A DNA stretch of 64,000 nucleotides from XYB1-FULL-44-23 sp964502885 (GTDB taxonomy: Bacteria; Patescibacteriota; Microgenomatia; CAZETR01; Amesbacteraceae). The notes beneath the pieces were generated by a model. The model searched no databases. It was not told the DNA's origin and was given only the letters and a program-made list of their open reading frames with translations. The stretch is from assembly GCA_964502885.1 (NCBI GenBank), contig CAZCXU010000001.1:1-64000 (forward strand), given 5' to 3'. Of this stretch, positions 12,297 to 19,668 are shown one piece after another (position 1 is the stretch's first letter; each line of letters starts with the position of its first letter). Made by a program: the position numbers and the translations under genes.

Positions 12297-12323
12297 AAAA
12301 AAAAGAAAGGCGCTTTTTGGCGC
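12297..12323 (-). terminator. Hairpin plus T run in the rpoB leader
   Basis: On the minus strand GCGC-CAAAAA-GCGC is followed by CTTTC and eight Ts, ending 16 bases before the rpoB ATG. It could end mltG transcripts, but it lies downstream of the rpoB promoter (12364-12392), so the rpoB transcript must also read through it. That is the arrangement of an attenuator. Confidence 0.6.
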
Positions 12324-12326
12324 AGA

Positions 12327-12366
12327 AACTACCGGCTGGCTTAAGCCTAGACAATTAGGGGTAGTT
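12327..12366 (-). promoter_or_regulatory. Inverted-repeat structure upstream of the rpoB attenuator hairpin
   Basis: AACTACC (12360-12366) is complementary to GGTAGTT (12327-12333), and the loop holds the perfect palindrome GGCTTAAGCC (12338-12347). The first arm overlaps the -10 box, so the outer stem can only form in RNA reading through from mltG; the palindrome is present in both transcripts. The function is unknown. Confidence 0.4.
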
Positions 12367-12392
12367 ATATCAGGGCTTCAAATATTTGTCAA
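12364..12392 (-). promoter_or_regulatory. rpoB promoter
   Basis: A perfect -35 (TTGACA, 12387-12392), 17-base spacer and TATAAC -10 (12364-12369) with an upstream TG. The TGA that supplies the extended -10 is the stop codon of mltG. This is the best sigma-70-type promoter seen in the window; expected leader length is about 75 bases. Confidence 0.8.
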
Positions 12393-13386
12393 CATTGAGG
12401 TTGTGTTCGGTGAGAGTTTTGGCAAAACGAGTGACACCATCGAGGCCAGTGAGATAAAACCAATATTCAGAGAGTTGAGGGTTTTTGGCCGCTGAGATTG
12501 CCAAAACTCCGGGACTACAGATGGACTGGGGAGGCAAGCCGGGATGAAGATAAGTATTGAAGAGTGAGTCGTATTTGGTAGAAATAGTGTCCGGCCACCA
12601 CTCACAGTTGGTTGCCGACCGGGCACAATCGCGTGTAGCTGTGGCATATTGAATAGTTGCGTCGATCTGCAGAGGCCATTGTGATTCCAAACGATTGATA
12701 ATGACCCCCGAAACCAGATACATATCATCTGCATTGTTGGCTTCTCTTTCTATTAGTGATGCCAGAATGAGCGTCTGGAGAGGGGTCAATTTATTAGAGC
12801 TTAGGACCTCGTTTGAAGAGAGGTTCAAACCAGATTTAACCTGAAAGTTCCTTTGCATTCGTCTTATTATGTCTACTGTGGAACTTTGGGGGGAGAAAGC
12901 GTAGGTGTCCGGGAAAAGCTGGCCTTCAAGGTTTTCTGTGAGAGTCAAAAATTCGGACATAACAAAGTTGGGCAGATCACCGTTTTGATGTAAGGCCTCC
13001 AGCCTTAAAGCAATTTGCTCCCGACGCCAACCCTCGGGAAAAGTGACAGTAATGTCTCTGGGGCCAGAAAAAAGGAGGGAAAACACCTCGGGGACAGAAG
13101 AACTGCTGGACAAGGTGAATACTCCGGGAACAAAGTGAGAATCCCATCTTTCGATCCGTAAATAAATCTTGGCGGCTTGAGCCGACCTAATCAAGCCCTC
13201 TTTCTCCAGTCGGGTGATAACAGAAGTAGCAGACTCGTTTTGAGAAATGGAGAAAGCTACAGGAGAAGTCGGTATTCCTGATACAGCAGAAAGCAGGGTG
13301 CGATACCAATAATAAGCAGCAGCGCTTACTGAGACTAAAAGAAACAGCAAAACAGTTACTACAACCAGAATTTTTCTAACTTTCAC
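12370..13386 (-). CDS. mltG: Endolytic murein transglycosylase MltG
   Basis: A 338-residue YceG-like protein that cleaves nascent peptidoglycan strands at the outer face of the membrane. An N-terminal membrane segment (about 5-27) is followed by a LysM-like part and the catalytic domain: GLFPDTY-type motif LFPDTYAFSP, the catalytic Glu in LIASLIEREANN (about residue 212), and IINRLE... PLQIDATIQYA, with YNTYLHPGLPP seen as FNTYLHPGLPP. It starts with GTG and follows the zinc-ribbon gene after one base. Its stop codon is part of the rpoB promoter. Confidence 0.95.
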   Translation of the reverse strand: MKVRKILVVVTVLLFLLVSVSAAAYYWYRTLLSAVSGIPTSPVAFSISQNESATSVITRLEKEGLIRSAQAAKIYLRIERWDSHFVPGVFTLSSSSSVPEVFSLLFSGPRDITVTFPEGWRREQIALRLEALHQNGDLPNFVMSEFLTLTENLEGQLFPDTYAFSPQSSTVDIIRRMQRNFQVKSGLNLSSNEVLSSNKLTPLQTLILASLIEREANNADDMYLVSGVIINRLESQWPLQIDATIQYATATRDCARSATNCEWWPDTISTKYDSLFNTYLHPGLPPQSICSPGVLAISAAKNPQLSEYWFYLTGLDGVTRFAKTLTEHNLNVDKYLKP

Positions 13387-13387
13387 A

Positions 13388-13588
13388 CTACACTTCTTCT
13401 ATCAAAGCTCGGCGGTATTTACCCGAAGAGGATTCTTTTATGAAAATACGACCGCACTTGTTGCAAGTAATTTTTTGCCCCTGCGGGTGTTTGTCTGACT
13501 TGGAATCGGCAAGGTCGGTGCCACAACCCACACAACGTCCCTGCGACAGCAACCAAGCCTGGACCGGAGCGATGACATTTTTGAACAT
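13388..13588 (-). CDS. Small zinc-ribbon protein
   Basis: A 66-residue protein with two CxxC pairs (CVGCG at about 19-23 and CNKCG at about 42-46), the spacing of a zinc ribbon, and a Lys/Ser-rich link. The C-terminal SGKYRRALIEEV may be the functional part. The family is not recognised with confidence. It lies between ruvX and mltG in one run and has a TAAATT sequence six bases before its ATG, a weaker version of the leaderless pattern seen at ruvX. Confidence 0.7.
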   Translation of the reverse strand: MFKNVIAPVQAWLLSQGRCVGCGTDLADSKSDKHPQGQKITCNKCGRIFIKESSSGKYRRALIEEV

Positions 13589-13597
13589 AGGATGAAT

Positions 13598-13987
13598 TTA
13601 CACTGAGGCAGGGTGGGAGTCAAGCCAATTTTGAAGAATGATTGTAGCTGCCGCAGAATGCTCTTTTGATTTGCGCAGACTCTTTTTGGCGAATATGAGG
13701 TTATTTTTTGCATCAAAACTGGAAAGAGTCTCATCAGCCAGATAAAAAATCACCTGTTTGTCCTGGTAAGTTTTGGCTAATGAATCGACCAGTTCAGAGA
13801 TGGTGTCGTGAAGAATGCCGTCCGGAAGGCCGACAATGACAGCGCCGATCCGGTAGTCGTCTATCAGGCGAGAAAGATTTGATTTGAAATCTGCGGTCTT
13901 AATAGTAGTGAGGGGGGACGCCAGACTGCCATCAGAAAAAGAAACTCCAACGTGGGAAAGGCCATAATCGATTCCCAAAAAATTCAT
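13598..13987 (-). CDS. ruvX: RuvX/YqgF-type Holliday junction resolvase or pre-16S rRNA nuclease
   Basis: A 129-residue RNase H-fold protein. Motifs are FLGIDYGLSHVGVSFSDG (catalytic Asp), VIVGLPDG, and LADETLSSFDAKN, which replaces the usual DER-S/T motif with DET-S/S. In E. coli the family processes the 5' end of 16S rRNA; DNA-junction cleavage has also been proposed. A perfect TATAAT sits six bases before the ATG, so it likely has its own leaderless transcript in addition to operon read-through. Confidence 0.92.
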   Translation of the reverse strand: MNFLGIDYGLSHVGVSFSDGSLASPLTTIKTADFKSNLSRLIDDYRIGAVIVGLPDGILHDTISELVDSLAKTYQDKQVIFYLADETLSSFDAKNNLIFAKKSLRKSKEHSAAATIILQNWLDSHPASV

Positions 13988-13993
13988 ATATGG

Positions 13994-13999
13994 ATTATA
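13994..13999 (-). promoter_or_regulatory. -10 box of a probable leaderless ruvX promoter
   Basis: TATAAT (6/6) followed by CCATAT and then ATG. The expected transcription start coincides with the start codon. Confidence 0.55.
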
Positions 14000-14002
14000 T
14001 CC

Positions 14003-14707
14003 CTAATCGTCAGTGACTATTTCGGCACGAACGACGTATCTTTTCCAGTAGGTACCAAGCGGAGTGCAAGTGATAAGGGTAAGTTCCTTACGGGACAAAT
14101 TTTGGGAGAGCACTTCAACCTGAGAAGGGTTAACCTCGGTGATATTTGTAGTGCGATATTTAAAAATTATGTTGTCATAGTCAAGAATAATTTCGTCACC
14201 AAGCTGAACTTTGAGCAACGGGTTGAAAACCGTCAAAGGATTGTCCGGACTGTAGAAAGCGGGCAGGGCGGAATGGCCAAAGATAACCACATTGCCGAAA
14301 GATCCGGGCAGGGCAGTACCGGGAAAATGGACTGGACCAGATTTGAGATCGGTACTGTTGGTTGTAACCCGAATATTGGTAAGCGAAATGCTTTTAATTG
14401 TAAGTGTAAAGGCTGTGACTGAAGCCGCCTGTGGGTTCGGTAACTGGGCCGATCCGGCAAACCAGTCGGAAGCAGAGACAAACCCAGAAACAACAACTCC
14501 CCCGCCATCCTCCGATACTTGGGGGATGGGATAAAGAGAAGTTTCATAGGGGTTGTAGAGTTTGGTGCGATGCGAGAAAAAATAAGAAAGACTAGGATAG
14601 ACGGCCATTCCCAAAGCAAGCATTCCCAAAATTACCAGCGTCCAGGAAATAATGATGGAAGTGCGACGCTTCACTACTGATTTAGGGGAGAACGGTAAGC
14701 GAAACAT
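14003..14707 (-). CDS. Sortase-family transpeptidase
   Basis: A 234-residue sortase that would anchor or cross-link surface proteins. A membrane segment lies at about 17-41. The catalytic triad is visible: His145 in VIFGHSAL, Cys214 in the TLITCTP signature, and Arg223 in YWKRYVV. The signature resembles class D/E-like sortases, but subclass cannot be fixed by eye. The ATG at 14707 lies within the last 26 bases of the upstream gene, so the two are translationally coupled. A possible substrate with an LPESG tail is encoded at 59501-60976. The frame stays open to 14758, but that extension has no protein character. Confidence 0.93.
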   Translation of the reverse strand: MFRLPFSPKSVVKRRTSIIISWTLVILGMLALGMAVYPSLSYFFSHRTKLYNPYETSLYPIPQVSEDGGGVVVSGFVSASDWFAGSAQLPNPQAASVTAFTLTIKSISLTNIRVTTNSTDLKSGPVHFPGTALPGSFGNVVIFGHSALPAFYSPDNPLTVFNPLLKVQLGDEIILDYDNIIFKYRTTNITEVNPSQVEVLSQNLSRKELTLITCTPLGTYWKRYVVRAEIVTDD

Positions 14708-16802
14708 TTGCCGGATCCCTGGGGAGAAACTGCAAGAAATTAATGAAGGCGGGCACAAGATTTATTTTTACTGATTCTACCTGGGGAAGCTGTTTAAGCA
14801 CATCGCGACTCTGAGTGAAATTTTTACCGGAAATATCTTTAATAATTTTTTGATTGTCAACTTCCGGAAGTATGGTGGTATGAACATTTACTTTTACTTG
14901 CACAGGCTGACTTCCTGAGACCAATACGTCACCCAGCTGGTATTGCGGTATGTCGTAGCGACGGAAAGAAGCAGGGATCTGACCTTCGATGACTTCAGTG
15001 ACCAAAGTGTTGAGGTCGGAACGGGATATCCCGGTGGCAGTAGCACTGACGGTCATATCCAATGATAATTCAGTAGTCTCTTCATCCACTCGTGCACTGA
15101 AAACCTCTTTAGAAACGGACACTTTGGCGGTCTTGTCTATTAGACTCTGTTGTTCTGGATTGTCTGCGGATAATTTTGATAAAACTTCAGATGATAACTT
15201 AGCTAACAAATCTGATCTGAGTGAATCCTGATCTTTTTTGGTAACTACGGTAGCCTGACGACTGGTACCTCCAGAAAAAGCGGCTTCATTTCTAGCCACA
15301 TAATCAAGAGAGGAGAAAGTGCCGATGCGGAATTGCGTACCCGCAGTGAGATTACTGTCACTTCCAATATTTGTGGCGGTAACATTAACGTTGGCCTTGC
15401 CGGGCTGATATGAATTTGGGTCTGCAGAACCTGAAGCGGAAGCCACATTTACTGAATCGTCCAAAGTAAAGCTAAGACCAGAAGGCGAAGAAATAGTGGT
15501 GCCAGCAGCAAAAGAGCGGGCAGCTGAAGTACCATTGACGATAGTTACCACACCCTTGGCCTTATCGCCAATGAGTTTATTACCGGTAGCTTTTTGCGAT
15601 TGCTGGCCCTGGGACACGGCAGTAAAGATCTCCCCTAAGACTTTGGGTGGGATAGACTTGGAATCATTGCCGATATCAATCTGGACAGTGAGGTCATGTG
15701 ATAAAGACTTGGGGAGAAGCGTCACTTCGACACGGGCCCGAAGAGCAAAGAAAATAAGGTAGAAAATTCCAGCAAGAAGCAAAATGAAAACGGCAATGGG
15801 GACGGCAAAAGAAATTTTTGGGAGGCGAACTCCCGGCAAGCGCGGACGACGGGGAGCGCGATCAGCACGGGAAACTTCATCCTGGCGCACCGCAGGTTCA
15901 TCCGGGAGGTCGGAAGCCCCGGCTGGAGAAAATTCGGCATCAGCACCTTCGATAAAACCCAAGTCAGACAGTTCGGCAGTGACAGTTGGTGATGCGGATA
16001 CGGAAGAACGGGGAAGATCGGCAGGAGACGGATTCAACTTCAGCAGCTCCTCGCCTCCGGCAGAACTGACAGCCTGGATGGAAAAAAGCGGTGTGAGTAT
16101 TTCGACACGGGGGAGGTGGAGAAAAGACAGCTGTGGGGAAGCGGTAGCCCATGGGTAATTGAGAATTTCCTGACGCTTGTCCTCCAAATCAGATCCGGAG
16201 TCATATAAGACAATCCGCGACGGTAAGTTTCCAGAGGCGGGAAAGCGGGAAATTCCCTCGACGACGTCCTGAAGAAAATGGTCACTGCGGCGAATTTGCT
16301 GAACCGATTCTACTTTGCCAAACTTGATGAGAGACATCTCTAAAGTAGATTTGAAACAACCAACCAGAATTGCCGTGGTGTTTGAGCTTTCGGCCTTTTT
16401 GAGCTGATGAATGATGGCTTCGGGAGTAACCACGAAACCCAAAACAGAGAGGGACAGTTTTTGCGAAAAGGTCTTTAACAGCTTCACACGAGAAGGGTCT
16501 ATACGGTCATTGACTATCCAATATGAGGGTAAGCCAAAAATTGTCTTGGACGGCTGGATTTTGCCTGAGGGATCAATCTTTTGAGTGGCGGCGCTGAGTG
16601 ACTGATCTGCGGCGGTGATCAAGCTGTCGGGATGAGCGGACTGCCAGGACGAAAGAGGCCCGGAAGAGAGAATTTGAACCTGAGAATTGGCGATTGTCCA
16701 AATGGCACTACGAACTGAATCGTCATTTATTTCTACTGAAAGAAAATACTCCCGGGACTGAGTAGTCGGGGGATTTTTTTTGGGCAGGAATGGCAATTGC
16801 AT
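14682..16802 (-). CDS. Actin-like (PilM/FtsA-type) domain fused through a membrane segment to a large extracytoplasmic domain
   Basis: A 706-residue protein with a topology not usual for either part. Residues about 18-245 look like an actin/PilM-type nucleotide-binding fold (YFLSVEINDDSVRSAIW, AILVGCFKSTLEMSLIKFG, SRIVLYDSGSD); this is inferred from pattern and is weak. A charged, Pro/Arg-rich linker leads to one membrane segment (about 330-355, PIAVFILLLAGIFYLIFFAL). The outer part (about 356-706) is Thr/Ser-rich with beta-rich stretches (GTTISSPSGLSFTLDDSV, AGTQFRIG) resembling baseplate-J/DUF-type domains annotated in CPR genomes. It overlaps the sortase gene and may be part of a cell-surface or pilus-like machine. 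Confidence 0.6.
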   Translation of the reverse strand: MQLPFLPKKNPPTTQSREYFLSVEINDDSVRSAIWTIANSQVQILSSGPLSSWQSAHPDSLITAADQSLSAATQKIDPSGKIQPSKTIFGLPSYWIVNDRIDPSRVKLLKTFSQKLSLSVLGFVVTPEAIIHQLKKAESSNTTAILVGCFKSTLEMSLIKFGKVESVQQIRRSDHFLQDVVEGISRFPASGNLPSRIVLYDSGSDLEDKRQEILNYPWATASPQLSFLHLPRVEILTPLFSIQAVSSAGGEELLKLNPSPADLPRSSVSASPTVTAELSDLGFIEGADAEFSPAGASDLPDEPAVRQDEVSRADRAPRRPRLPGVRLPKISFAVPIAVFILLLAGIFYLIFFALRARVEVTLLPKSLSHDLTVQIDIGNDSKSIPPKVLGEIFTAVSQGQQSQKATGNKLIGDKAKGVVTIVNGTSAARSFAAGTTISSPSGLSFTLDDSVNVASASGSADPNSYQPGKANVNVTATNIGSDSNLTAGTQFRIGTFSSLDYVARNEAAFSGGTSRQATVVTKKDQDSLRSDLLAKLSSEVLSKLSADNPEQQSLIDKTAKVSVSKEVFSARVDEETTELSLDMTVSATATGISRSDLNTLVTEVIEGQIPASFRRYDIPQYQLGDVLVSGSQPVQVKVNVHTTILPEVDNQKIIKDISGKNFTQSRDVLKQLPQVESVKINLVPAFINFLQFLPRDPANVSLTVLP

Positions 16803-16808
16803 GAATGG

Positions 16809-18638
16809 CTATGAACCCGTCGGCGATAGCTGAGCGTAAATGCGCCGAATACCAGAGCCGGCAGACTCTTCTTTGACTATCTTAATACGTCCGATTTCTC
16901 CAGTCGAGCTGACATGTGGTCCACCACATAATTCTTTGCTGAACCAATTCTCTGGATCTCCTATTGTATAGACTGATGCTATATTGGGATACTTTTCAGC
17001 AAAGAAGGCCAAAGCTCCCTCGGAAAGGGCTTGTGATTTGGGAATTTCCTGATGATGTACGGGGAGATTGTCGACGATTTTTTCGTTGACCAGTTTTTCA
17101 ATTTTTTCTAAATCCTGACTGGAAACTTTTTCGGGATGGGAAAAATCGAAACGCAATCTTTCGGAAGTAATATTGCTACCCTTTTGCTGAACATGGTCCC
17201 CCAATACTACTCGCAAGGCTTTATGTAGAAGGTGAGTTGCAGTGTGATACTTTGTGGTTATCTCAGAATGATCCTGAAGACCGCCCTTGAACATACCTTG
17301 AGAAGCGGTGCGGGAAAGATCTTTGTGGCGGGAAAACTCGTCTGCAAATTGTTTTTCGTCAACGTTCAATCCTTTCTCTCGGGCTAACTCAACTGTAATC
17401 TCCAGGGGAAAACCATACGTCTGAAATAAATCGAAAGCTACTTTGCCATCAAACTGATTTAATTTATTGAATTCCCGCAAGCCTTTAACGAGAGTTTTTG
17501 CAAATTTATGATGCTCCTGTGTGATTGCCTCAATAATTTGAGTTCTCTGTTCATAAAGATTTGTGTAGTGATCTTTGTAGATGTCAATTATTGAGTCGAT
17601 GATCTGCGAGTAGTCCGGATTTGGCAAAGATAGACTCTGAAGTTTGACGGCAGCGCGGCGAAGTAGGCGGCGGAGGAAATACCCCTGAGCTTTGTTTGAA
17701 GGAAAGACGCCATCGGCAATGAGAAAGCTGCTAGATTTAAGATGGTCAGCTATTACACGTAGAGAGAGCCTGTTCGTGGCTGAGCCGGAATAACTTGTTG
17801 CCGTCTGAGTTTCCAACACTTTTATGATTGGGGCATATAGATCAGTGGCATAAACATCGTTATTGTCAGCCATAGCCGCCAATATTCGCTCTAACCCTCC
17901 ACCGAAATCGATGTTTTTTTTCTCTAGTGGTACAAATCCATTGGAAGTGCGACGAAAGGTCATAAAGACACTATTACCAATCTCGAGAAAACGGCCACAA
18001 TCACAGTTTGGATTACAGACCTCGCCAAATTTTGGATCATGAGGGATGGAAGTAAATTCGTAGAAGATCTCTGAATCTGGTCCACCAGGTTCCCCTTCGG
18101 GCATATTTTCAGGGACACCAGAACGGGACCACCAGTTTTTGTTGCTGGGATACTGAAAAATTCGCTCGCCAACCTTAGCGTTTATGCCTACTCTAGAATA
18201 AATTTCCTGCCAGAGCGAAATTGATTCCGCATCAGGATCCAAGTTATTACCGGGATCGCCGGCAAAGACAGACACGTAAAGCTTTCGAGGATCTAAACCT
18301 AGTTCTTGGGTGAGAAATTCAAAAACCCAGTGAAGTTGTTCGGTTTTAAAATAATCACCGAGTGACCAGTTGCCCAGCATTTCGAAGAAAGTGATATGAC
18401 GATTGTCGCCAACTTCCTCAATATCCTGGGAGCGAAAACATTTTTGGGAATCAACGATACGAGTCCCCAATGGATGCGGCTGACCAAGCAAGTAAGTGAT
18501 CATTGGCTGCATGCCAGAGCCAGTAAAAAGAGTGGTGGGATCATTTTCCGGGACTAGAGGGGCGGATGGAACAATTTGATGCCCGCGGGCGGCAAAAAAA
18601 TCTAAATACTTCTTGCGTAGTTGTGAGCCTGAAATCAT
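16809..18638 (-). CDS. alaS: Alanine-tRNA ligase, short form without C-terminal domain
   Basis: A 609-residue AlaRS. The catalytic domain starts SGSQLRKKYLDFFAARGHQIVPSAPLVP and includes FTGSGMQPM and the FFEMLGNWSLGDYFK motif. The editing domain is present with zinc-type residues HTATHLLHKAL (seen as TATHLLHKAL) and CGGPHVSSTGEIG near the end. The usual 870-residue enzyme continues with DHHA1 and C-Ala domains, which are absent; the frame stops right after the editing domain (ending AQLSPTGS). A TATAAT lies six bases before the ATG, so it may be transcribed without a leader inside the run. I see no nearby gene for the missing domain. Confidence 0.96.
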   Translation of the reverse strand: MISGSQLRKKYLDFFAARGHQIVPSAPLVPENDPTTLFTGSGMQPMITYLLGQPHPLGTRIVDSQKCFRSQDIEEVGDNRHITFFEMLGNWSLGDYFKTEQLHWVFEFLTQELGLDPRKLYVSVFAGDPGNNLDPDAESISLWQEIYSRVGINAKVGERIFQYPSNKNWWSRSGVPENMPEGEPGGPDSEIFYEFTSIPHDPKFGEVCNPNCDCGRFLEIGNSVFMTFRRTSNGFVPLEKKNIDFGGGLERILAAMADNNDVYATDLYAPIIKVLETQTATSYSGSATNRLSLRVIADHLKSSSFLIADGVFPSNKAQGYFLRRLLRRAAVKLQSLSLPNPDYSQIIDSIIDIYKDHYTNLYEQRTQIIEAITQEHHKFAKTLVKGLREFNKLNQFDGKVAFDLFQTYGFPLEITVELAREKGLNVDEKQFADEFSRHKDLSRTASQGMFKGGLQDHSEITTKYHTATHLLHKALRVVLGDHVQQKGSNITSERLRFDFSHPEKVSSQDLEKIEKLVNEKIVDNLPVHHQEIPKSQALSEGALAFFAEKYPNIASVYTIGDPENWFSKELCGGPHVSSTGEIGRIKIVKEESAGSGIRRIYAQLSPTGS

Positions 18639-18644
18639 GCGCTC

Positions 18645-18650
18645 ATTATA
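18645..18650 (-). promoter_or_regulatory. -10 box of a probable leaderless alaS promoter
   Basis: TATAAT (6/6), then GAGCGC, then ATG. No convincing -35 was seen. Confidence 0.5.
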
Positions 18651-18655
18651 CCCGA

Positions 18656-19003
18656 TCAGGAACTACGAAGCGGAAGGCCGGCTTTTTTGAAAAAACGGGG
18701 AAACCTGGATTCGGACAGGTGACTCTTTGAGGGGGTGATAACCTTGTCCGGAGTGGCAGCAATAATTTCGTCCTGTGTCTCGTGGACCAAATCCTTGACC
18801 TCGGTAAAGAAAGAGTTGACTGCAGTTACGGGACGAACGGCAGACTCAGAAAGAGTCTGGGTGTTGTCTAGAATGCGATTTAGTTTTTTTACTGTAATGC
18901 GCATATCGTGCAGTATATGAAAAATCTGAAAACCAATTGCTGATAGCATAATGGTAAATGTTGCTATGACTGCGGCGAGAAGAATCTGAATGAGGATCGT
19001 CAT
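18656..19003 (-). CDS. Small single-pass membrane protein, DUF948-like
   Basis: A 115-residue protein with one N-terminal membrane segment (about 3-27, IQILLAAVIATFTIMLSAIGFQ) followed by an amphipathic helical stretch (about 30-85) that could form a coiled coil, and a basic C-terminus (RFPRFFKKAGLPLRSS). This layout matches small DUF948-type membrane proteins, but the sequence is too short to assign. It sits between the RodZ-like gene and alaS and probably belongs to the envelope group. Confidence 0.6.
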   Translation of the reverse strand: MTILIQILLAAVIATFTIMLSAIGFQIFHILHDMRITVKKLNRILDNTQTLSESAVRPVTAVNSFFTEVKDLVHETQDEIIAATPDKVITPSKSHLSESRFPRFFKKAGLPLRSS

Positions 19004-19017
19004 ATGTTTGGATTAAG

Positions 19018-19668
19018 TTAATCTGAATTTTGCGGCTCTGTCAAGGTGACACGACGCTCAATTTCCGTCGTTTTGCTGTTTTTGCCCACAGAAATGATCC
19101 GAAAATTATTGTCTCCAGGTTTAAGGGGCATACGGATTGAAAACTCCCCACCCTTGTCCAGAGAAATTAAATTACCATTTATCGAAACAGCGGCTTCAGG
19201 ATCGGTTCGACCAATTATTTCCACTGTGGAATGGGTTGTGCTTAAATCTCCGGCTGGTACGATGACCAAAAGCTGTGGCGGGCCGAGATACTGCCAAAAC
19301 TGGAAACCCAGATAAACGGCAAACATGGTGAAGATGCTGACAACTGCGGCAATTACAGTGGATCTGGGAGTCCACATACTACTTTGAGAAACGGGGTCTA
19401 CAAAACTGCGGGGGACGATTTGACCGAAACGATTTTCGATAAAATCGCGACGGAAAATAGCCATAAGCTGGTCAGGATTTTCGCCTAAGAATTGGCCATA
19501 ATTTTTTATGAAACCCTTGGCAATGGTGGCATTTGGCAGTCCGCGGTAATTATCAGACTCAAGCAAACGTAAGAAGTCGATGCGAATACGAGTAACTTTG
19601 GCTGCCTGCTCTAATTCCAGCTTCTGAGACAAGCGGGCTGCCTGTAACATCTGACCTACGGTTTTCAT
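19018..19668 (-). CDS. RodZ-like protein: helix-turn-helix, membrane segment, beta domain
   Basis: A 216-residue protein. The cytoplasmic part (about 3-95) is a RodZ-type HTH (TVGQMLQAARLSQKLELEQAAKVTRIRIDFLRLLE, then IAKGFIKNYGQFLGENPDQLMAIFRRDF). A membrane segment follows (about 105-135), then a periplasm-facing beta domain (TVEIIGRTDPEAAVSINGNLISLDKGGEFSIRMPLKPGDNNFRIIS) resembling Ig-like/glucodextranase-B modules. RodZ links the cytoskeleton to cell-shape machinery; here no mreB is in the window. Its ATG overlaps the ftsK stop (ATGA), which means coupled translation. Confidence 0.82.
   Translation of the reverse strand: MKTVGQMLQAARLSQKLELEQAAKVTRIRIDFLRLLESDNYRGLPNATIAKGFIKNYGQFLGENPDQLMAIFRRDFIENRFGQIVPRSFVDPVSQSSMWTPRSTVIAAVVSIFTMFAVYLGFQFWQYLGPPQLLVIVPAGDLSTTHSTVEIIGRTDPEAAVSINGNLISLDKGGEFSIRMPLKPGDNNFRIISVGKNSKTTEIERRVTLTEPQNSD

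Noticed and set aside
13952..14422. 156-codon plus-strand frame opposite ruvX and the sortase
   Set aside because: It lies fully antisense to well-supported genes, has no ribosome site and no recognisable motif.
15784..16158. Arg/Ser-rich 124-codon plus-strand frame inside the actin-like fusion gene
   Set aside because: Composition is that of an antisense shadow; the minus-strand gene has clear domain structure.
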